Shown here: one piece after another, positions 7,186 through 10,767 of the stretch
Numbering within the stretch: the first letter of the stretch is position 1
How the letters are laid out: every line of letters starts with the position of its first letter
DNA from: Gammaproteobacteria bacterium
Lineage (GTDB): Bacteria; Pseudomonadota; Gammaproteobacteria; PS1; Pseudothioglobaceae
Length of the DNA stretch: 10,767 nucleotides
Assembly (NCBI GenBank): GCA_029937335.1
Contig: JAPYQD010000019.1
Location: forward strand, 1 to 10,767
Direction of reading: 5' to 3'
Position numbers and translations under genes: made by a program
Notes under the pieces: generated by a model
The model's input: the letters and a program-made list of their open reading frames with translations, nothing else
The model's database searches: none
Told to the model about the DNA's origin: nothing

Positions 7186-7994
7186 ATTTCAACTTGGCCT
7201 TCATACACAAATTGTGCAGGACCTGATAAAAATACGTGCTCATTTTCAGTGTATTCAATCAGTGCATCTCCTCCTCTAAGGTGAGCCACCACAGTAGAAT
7301 CTAACAACCCCGCCCTAACACCGGAAATCACCGCTGCACAAGCACCTGAACCGCAAGCCAGTGTTTCTCCAGCGCCACGCTCATACACACGTAAATTGAT
7401 TTCATTGGCATTCAATACTTGCATAAAGCCAACATTAGCCTGATTGGGCAATAATTCACTTTGCTGAATTTGTGTTGCAATCTCTTGGACATTAACCGCG
7501 TTAACATCATTCACAAGCATGACACAATGTGGGTTGCCTATAGAAAGTGCTGCTACTTCAAAAGTAGCAATTTCATAAATATTCTGCTGTTGCATTGCGC
7601 GTAAGGGGATGTTGATAGGATTAAAGTTAGGCTCTCCCATATCAACTTGAACCGTCTGGTTGTCGTTGACGAATAAGCTCATTAATCCCGCTCGAGTTTC
7701 AACGTTAATTGGGTTGTTAGTCGTGAGGCCTTTTTCAGTCACAAAGCGTGCAAAACAGCGCGCACCATTACCACACTGCCCTACTTCGGTACCATCTGCA
7801 TTGTAAATAACATAACGAAAATCAACCCCTGGTGTGGTGGTTGATTCCACCATTAAAAGCTGATCAAATCCAACGCCAAAATGTCGATGCGCCAGCATAA
7901 TAATTTGCTCAGAATTTAAAGTAAGTGTGCCTGCTGTATTGTCAACAACCATAAAGTCATTACCCAATCCGTGCATTTTTGTAAAATTAATCAT
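7182..7994 (-). CDS. dapF: Diaminopimelate epimerase DapF
   Basis: Cofactor-independent racemase-type enzyme that converts LL-diaminopimelate to meso-diaminopimelate, the precursor of lysine and of the peptidoglycan cross-linking residue. From the ATG at 7994 it is 270 residues (E. coli 274). It starts MINFTKMHGLGNDF, close to the usual family N-terminus. Both catalytic cysteines are present: C74 in QCGNGARC and C214 in ACGSGAC, each opening one half of the pseudo-symmetric fold. GNPHCV (153-158) and ERGAGET (205-211) are also typical. A GTG at 8000 would add two residues (Val-Arg as codons, Met if used as start); the ATG is preferred from family length. No convincing Shine-Dalgarno lies upstream of either. 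It converges on apaH with a 4-bp overlap and is divergent from the DUF971 gene. It appears to be a single-gene transcript. Confidence 0.97.
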   Translation of the reverse strand: MINFTKMHGLGNDFMVVDNTAGTLTLNSEQIIMLAHRHFGVGFDQLLMVESTTTPGVDFRYVIYNADGTEVGQCGNGARCFARFVTEKGLTTNNPINVETRAGLMSLFVNDNQTVQVDMGEPNFNPINIPLRAMQQQNIYEIATFEVAALSIGNPHCVMLVNDVNAVNVQEIATQIQQSELLPNQANVGFMQVLNANEINLRVYERGAGETLACGSGACAAVISGVRAGLLDSTVVAHLRGGDALIEYTENEHVFLSGPAQFVYEGQVEI

Positions 7995-8018
7995 ACGCAC
8001 ATTTTAACTGTTAGTTTC

Positions 8019-8032
8019 TTGTGTGTTCACAA
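8019..8032. repeat. Inverted repeat TTGTG-N4-CACAA over the candidate -35
   Basis: Perfect 5-bp arms separated by 4 bp (TTGTG TGTT CACAA). The 14-bp geometry equals that of FNR-type sites (TTGAT-N4-ATCAA) but the arms differ at two positions, and it is not a CRP site (TGTGA-N6-TCACA). It sits across the -35 of the DUF971 promoter and about 25 bp upstream of the dapF ATG, where a regulator could act on both genes. Short arms make chance possible. Confidence 0.35.
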
Positions 8033-8052
8033 ATTAAAGTATCTGCTAAAAT
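8026..8052 (+). promoter_or_regulatory. Candidate sigma-70 promoter with extended -10 for the DUF971-rseP-bamA operon
   Basis: TTCACA at 8026-8031 (5/6 to TTGACA) is followed after 15 nt by TAAAAT at 8047-8052 (5/6 to TATAAT). The -10 is preceded by TG at 8044-8045, giving the extended form TGC-TAAAAT, which can compensate for the short spacer. Transcription would start near 8059, about 20 nt before the ATG at 8081, leaving room for the GGAT Shine-Dalgarno at 8071-8074. Two perfect inverted repeats overlap the -35 and the -10. This is a prediction from consensus only. Confidence 0.5.
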
Positions 8053-8057
8053 TAGCA
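8044..8057. repeat. Inverted repeat TGCTAA-AA-TTAGCA over the candidate -10
   Basis: Perfect 6-bp arms with a 2-bp centre covering the extended -10 of the rightward promoter. Its centre is 25 bp from that of the 8019-8032 repeat. A protein bound here would occlude RNA polymerase. It is too AT-rich and short to be a terminator, and no U-run follows. No known operator consensus was recognised. Confidence 0.4.
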
Positions 8058-8080
8058 ACTCATTTAATTTGGATTTCATC

Positions 8081-8434
8081 ATGATTACACCTAGCAATAT
8101 TATTCTTAATAAAGGAAAAACTCTATTTACCATTACTTTTGATGGTGTTGATTATCCACTGACTACTGAATATTTAAGGGTTTACTCTCCTTCTGCAGAA
8201 GTGGTTGGCCATGGTCCTGGACAAGAAACTCTGCAAGTTGACAAGAGTGGTGTCACCATTACACGTATTGAGCCAACCGGTAACTATGCGGTTATTTTGT
8301 TCTTTAGTGATGGTCATGATAGTGGTATTTACTCTTGGTCCCATTTGCATCATTTAGCCACTAACCATAAGGATCTTTGGCCTGAGTACTTAGCCAGATT
8401 AAAAGCGGCAGGACACGCACATCCTGAACTTTAG
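8081..8434 (+). CDS. DUF971 family protein (gamma-butyrobetaine hydroxylase-like N-terminal domain)
   Basis: Small cytoplasmic protein of 117 residues made up of one DUF971 (GBBH-like N-terminal) domain. The hallmarks are LRVYSPSAEVVGHGPGQ (32-48) and NYAVILFFSDGHDSGIYSW (68-86), followed by a helix with HLHHLA (88-93). The same domain occurs at the N-terminus of eukaryotic gamma-butyrobetaine hydroxylases and fused to Mrp/ApbC-type Fe-S carrier proteins in some bacteria, but the stand-alone protein has no established function. No cysteines occur in this protein, so it cannot itself hold a Cys-ligated Fe-S cluster or zinc. The ATG at 8081 is chosen over a GTG at 8021: it has GGAT 7 nt upstream, gives the compact family length, and the extra N-terminal 20 residues would be translated from the promoter region. 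It lies 11 nt before rseP, probably in one operon. Confidence 0.9.
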   Translation: MITPSNIILNKGKTLFTITFDGVDYPLTTEYLRVYSPSAEVVGHGPGQETLQVDKSGVTITRIEPTGNYAVILFFSDGHDSGIYSWSHLHHLATNHKDLWPEYLARLKAAGHAHPEL

Positions 8435-8445
8435 AGTTTAATTCT

Positions 8446-9786
8446 ATGGCATTTTTAAATGCTTTAATTGCCTTCATTGTTACCATTGGTATTTTGGTCA
8501 CTGTGCATGAATTCGGTCATTTTTGGGTGGCGAAAAAACTGGGTATTAAGGTGCTACGCTTTTCAGTAGGCTTTGGCAAAATCTTAAAATCATGGCAAAT
8601 TGGCGAGACCCAATACACTTTGTGCACCTTACCCTTGGGTGGCTTTGTCAAAATGCTGGATGAAAACGAAGGTGAAGTTGATCCGAGTGAAAAACACCGA
8701 GCCTTTAATACTCAAACTGTTTATAAACGTATAGCGGTTGTTGTGGCGGGGCCTGCGGCAAACTTCATACTGGCCATTGTTATTTACACCGTTATCTTTA
8801 TCATCGGCACTCATGGCATTAAGCCTGTGGTCGGTACGGTCAAGAATGATAGTATTTCTCAACAAGCTGGATTAGAAACTGGCGATCGACTGCTAAGCAT
8901 CAACAAGCAAGACACACCTAGTATTGGTGAGTTTTCTTTTGCCTTTGTTCGTGCGGCTCAAGGGCCAACAATGCAACTTGATATACAATCAAAATCTGAT
9001 AATTTAAAAACATTAACACTAGATTTAAAAGAAGATTTTTTAGCCAATCCAGAACAAGGCGTTGAACAATATTTAGGTTTTGAATTCGCCCTACCAACAC
9101 TTAAACCAATTATTGATCAAGTAATAGCCGAAAGTCCGGCAAGTTTGGCTGGCATCCAATCAGGCGACCAAATACTCAGTGTTAATAATAAACCACTCAA
9201 CACTTGGCGTGACTTTGTCTCAGCTATCAAACAAAGTGATGGACAAGCAATGCAATTGAGTATTTTTCGAAATGGGCAAACAATGACGCGCTCACTAACA
9301 CCAAGAGATGACAACGGAACGCTTAAGATAGGTGTGAGCGTTATGGCGCCAAAAGGCTACTTAGACGAATGGCGTGTCTTGGTTAAAAAGCAGCCAATTG
9401 ATGCATTTTTATCTGCCAATGTTAAAACCTATCAACTCACCATGTTAAATTTGAAAATGATTCAAAAAATGATTCTAGGTGAAGCCTCAGTAAAACAAAT
9501 TAGTGGCCCTATTAGTATTGCTGATTATGCAGGTAAAACAGCCAGTATTGGCGTGGTTTCCTTTTTATCTTTTTTAGCTCTCATTAGTATCGGATTGGGC
9601 TTACTTAATCTACTTCCTATTCCATTACTCGACGGTGGACATTTGTTCCTTTATTTAATTGAAATTTTAAAAGGCTCTCCGGTTAGTCAAACTTTTCAGC
9701 AAATATCGATTAAAGTCGGCTTATTAGTTATCTTGTCATTAACGTTCGTAGCGATGTATAATGACTTTTCGCGATTATTATCATGA
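8446..9786 (+). CDS. rseP: Site-2 intramembrane zinc metalloprotease RseP
   Basis: Inner-membrane protease that, in E. coli, makes the second cut in the anti-sigma factor RseA to release sigma E during envelope stress, and also clears remnant signal peptides. The 446 residues (E. coli 450) have zinc-binding HEFGH (21-25) in TM1, GGFVKMLDE (65-73), AGPAANF (101-107) in TM2, two tandem PDZ domains (about 126-205 and 220-290), and NLLPIPLLDGGHL (388-400) in TM3 with D396 as third zinc ligand. A final membrane segment lies at about 421-437, ending near NDFSRLLS. Every catalytic residue is intact. The ATG at 8446 follows the DUF971 stop by 11 nt with a modest AGAG at 8433-8436. It immediately precedes bamA, as in many gammaproteobacteria, but the usual upstream dxr/cdsA genes are absent here. 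No sigma-E-type promoter was recognised. Confidence 0.97.
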   Translation: MAFLNALIAFIVTIGILVTVHEFGHFWVAKKLGIKVLRFSVGFGKILKSWQIGETQYTLCTLPLGGFVKMLDENEGEVDPSEKHRAFNTQTVYKRIAVVVAGPAANFILAIVIYTVIFIIGTHGIKPVVGTVKNDSISQQAGLETGDRLLSINKQDTPSIGEFSFAFVRAAQGPTMQLDIQSKSDNLKTLTLDLKEDFLANPEQGVEQYLGFEFALPTLKPIIDQVIAESPASLAGIQSGDQILSVNNKPLNTWRDFVSAIKQSDGQAMQLSIFRNGQTMTRSLTPRDDNGTLKIGVSVMAPKGYLDEWRVLVKKQPIDAFLSANVKTYQLTMLNLKMIQKMILGEASVKQISGPISIADYAGKTASIGVVSFLSFLALISIGLGLLNLLPIPLLDGGHLFLYLIEILKGSPVSQTFQQISIKVGLLVILSLTFVAMYNDFSRLLS

Positions 9787-9800
9787 ACAAAATAGTATGA
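9783..9800 (+). other. Five-codon ORF bridging rseP and bamA
   Basis: The last bases of rseP, ATGA, contain an ATG (9783-9785) overlapping the rseP TGA. That ATG opens a reading frame for Met-Asn-Lys-Ile-Val whose TGA (9798-9800) overlaps the bamA ATG (9797-9799). Since bamA lacks a visible Shine-Dalgarno, ribosomes terminating on rseP could reach bamA by two stop-start steps. It may equally be coincidence; no product is claimed. Confidence 0.25.
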
Positions 9801-10767
9801 AAAAAATTCTTATTAAAATCTCTTTAATCTTGGGCTTGTCACTGTCTTCTATTGCACAGTCTGCACCCATAAAAAGTATTGAAATATTAGGCCTTAACGC
9901 CATCTCTAGAGGCACAGTGTTAAGCTATCTTCCGGTTGAAGCAGGCGATGATTACAACAACAAAACTTCGGCACAAATCATTCGTGCACTTTACAAAACG
10001 CATTTCTTTAAAGATATTGAAGTCTCACAAGCTGATCAGGTTTTAAAAATTAAACTTCAAGAAAATCCACATATTAAGTATGTTGAGTTGTTAAATTACT
10101 CCGACAAAGTCATTGATGAAGAAGCAATTAATCAGGTACTAAAAAGCATGGATTTATCTCAGGGCAAGATTTTCAATAAAAGACAACTGGATAAATTAAT
10201 TTCTCAAATAGAGGGCTCTTACATCTCTAAAGGTTATTACGGTATTAAGATTACTAAGACCATTGAAATTGATGATCAAAACCGAGTGGGTATTGAGCTC
10301 GATATTTTTGAAGGCGAAGTGGCACGTATTAGCAATATGAAAATTAGTGGTTCTGAGGTACATGATGAAGACGACCTGCTAGATTTGTTCGAGATCGGTG
10401 AAGCGAATTTTTTCATTATAAACTACTTCACTGAAAAAGATCATTACTCAAAAGTGGCACTCGATGCTGGTGTTGAGGCAATGAAATCACTCTATATTAA
10501 CTCAGGTTACCTTGACTTTAAAGTCAATAAAATTGCAACTGATCTTTCAGAAGACAAACAAAATATCAGTATCGACATTCAGGTCAACGAAGGTTCGGAA
10601 TACAAAGTAGGTGGTATTAAATTTAGTGGCGACCTGCTTAATCAGTCAATTGATGACTTAAATGATTTACTAACCATTACTGAAGGTGAAGTATTTAAAC
10701 GTAAAAAAGTAATTGAAAGCATTCAAGCGGTTACTGATTTGTTTGCAGATCAGGGTTATGCTTTTGC
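9797..10767 (+). CDS. bamA: Outer membrane protein assembly factor BamA (partial, C-terminus off the right edge)
   Basis: Central Omp85-family subunit of the BAM complex, which folds beta-barrel proteins into the outer membrane. The 323 visible residues start with a classic signal peptide: KK at 2-3, hydrophobic core to about 18, likely cut after A20 in SSIA. POTRA domains follow: POTRA1 about 24-91 (ending LQENP), POTRA2 about 92-170 with the GYYGIKI strand (146-152), POTRA3 about 173-265 with MKSLYINSGYLDF (229-241), and the start of POTRA4 from about 268 (VGGIKFSG at 271-278). POTRA5 and the barrel lie beyond the window. The start is fixed by the signal peptide. No Shine-Dalgarno is visible and the gene begins 10 nt after the rseP stop, so coupling to rseP translation is likely. 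The sequence is intact to the edge. Confidence 0.95.
   Translation, partial: MKKILIKISLILGLSLSSIAQSAPIKSIEILGLNAISRGTVLSYLPVEAGDDYNNKTSAQIIRALYKTHFFKDIEVSQADQVLKIKLQENPHIKYVELLNYSDKVIDEEAINQVLKSMDLSQGKIFNKRQLDKLISQIEGSYISKGYYGIKITKTIEIDDQNRVGIELDIFEGEVARISNMKISGSEVHDEDDLLDLFEIGEANFFIINYFTEKDHYSKVALDAGVEAMKSLYINSGYLDFKVNKIATDLSEDKQNISIDIQVNEGSEYKVGGIKFSGDLLNQSIDDLNDLLTITEGEVFKRKKVIESIQAVTDLFADQGYAF

Noticed and set aside
7995..8000. GTG start at 8000 for dapF.
   Set aside because: It adds only two residues, lacks a ribosome site, and the ATG at 7994 gives an N-terminus matching known DapF proteins more closely.
8019..8032. CRP binding site (TGTG...CACA).
   Set aside because: The half-sites are 4 bp apart by centre spacing rather than the longer CRP spacing, so only a generic palindrome is reported.
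8021..8080. GTG start at 8021 that would lengthen the DUF971 protein by 20 residues.
   Set aside because: The extra part overlaps the likely promoter, has no Shine-Dalgarno and does not resemble the domain, whereas the ATG at 8081 has GGAT 7 nt upstream.

Overview
The window reads as a stretch of ordinary, densely packed chromosome from an AT-rich Gram-negative gammaproteobacterium. Evidence for a Gram-negative cell is BamA, RseP and a tripartite-type RND pump. Evidence for a gammaproteobacterium is the order pdxA-rsmA-apaG-apaH, as in E. coli, and rseP followed directly by bamA. The low G+C content, short intergenic gaps and protein style would suit a marine sulfur-oxidiser of the SUP05/Thioglobus/bivalve-symbiont type, but that placement is a guess from general resemblance and was not tested. 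No RNA genes, insertion sequences, CRISPR arrays, phage genes or attachment sites were seen. The only gene-free stretches are 4077-4292 (216 bp) and about 7995-8080 (86 bp).

Layout. (1) Positions 1-4076, minus strand: an RND efflux operon. The periplasmic adaptor (2928-4076) comes first, then the inner-membrane permease (1-2921), which runs off the left edge just before its last membrane segments. No outer-membrane channel gene or regulator is visible. (2) Positions 4077-4292: a very AT-rich divergent control region. (3) Positions 4293-7185, plus strand: pdxA-rsmA-apaG-apaH, with overlaps of 8 and 17 nt and then a 2-nt gap, so almost certainly one transcript with coupled translation. (4) Positions 7182-7994, minus strand: dapF, convergent with apaH; the two stop codons interlock in a single TTAA. 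(5) Positions 7995-8080: a divergent control region with a good extended -10 promoter and two short perfect inverted repeats. (6) Positions 8081 to the right edge, plus strand: a DUF971 protein, rseP and the first 323 codons of bamA.

How the genes relate. The left operon builds a proton-driven envelope efflux pump of unknown substrate. The central operon combines vitamin B6 synthesis (PdxA), 16S rRNA maturation (RsmA), a small conserved protein of unclear role (ApaG) and removal of Ap4A (ApaH). DapF makes meso-diaminopimelate for lysine and peptidoglycan. The right-hand operon joins intramembrane proteolysis (RseP) with outer-membrane protein assembly (BamA), preceded by a small DUF971 protein.

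I found no convincing new biological system. The points most worth a second look are a methionine/glycine-rich insert at the hairpin tip of the RND adaptor, the two palindromes in the dapF/DUF971 promoter region, a five-codon ORF bridging rseP and bamA, and the replacement of the usual lptD-surA neighbours of pdxA by an efflux operon.
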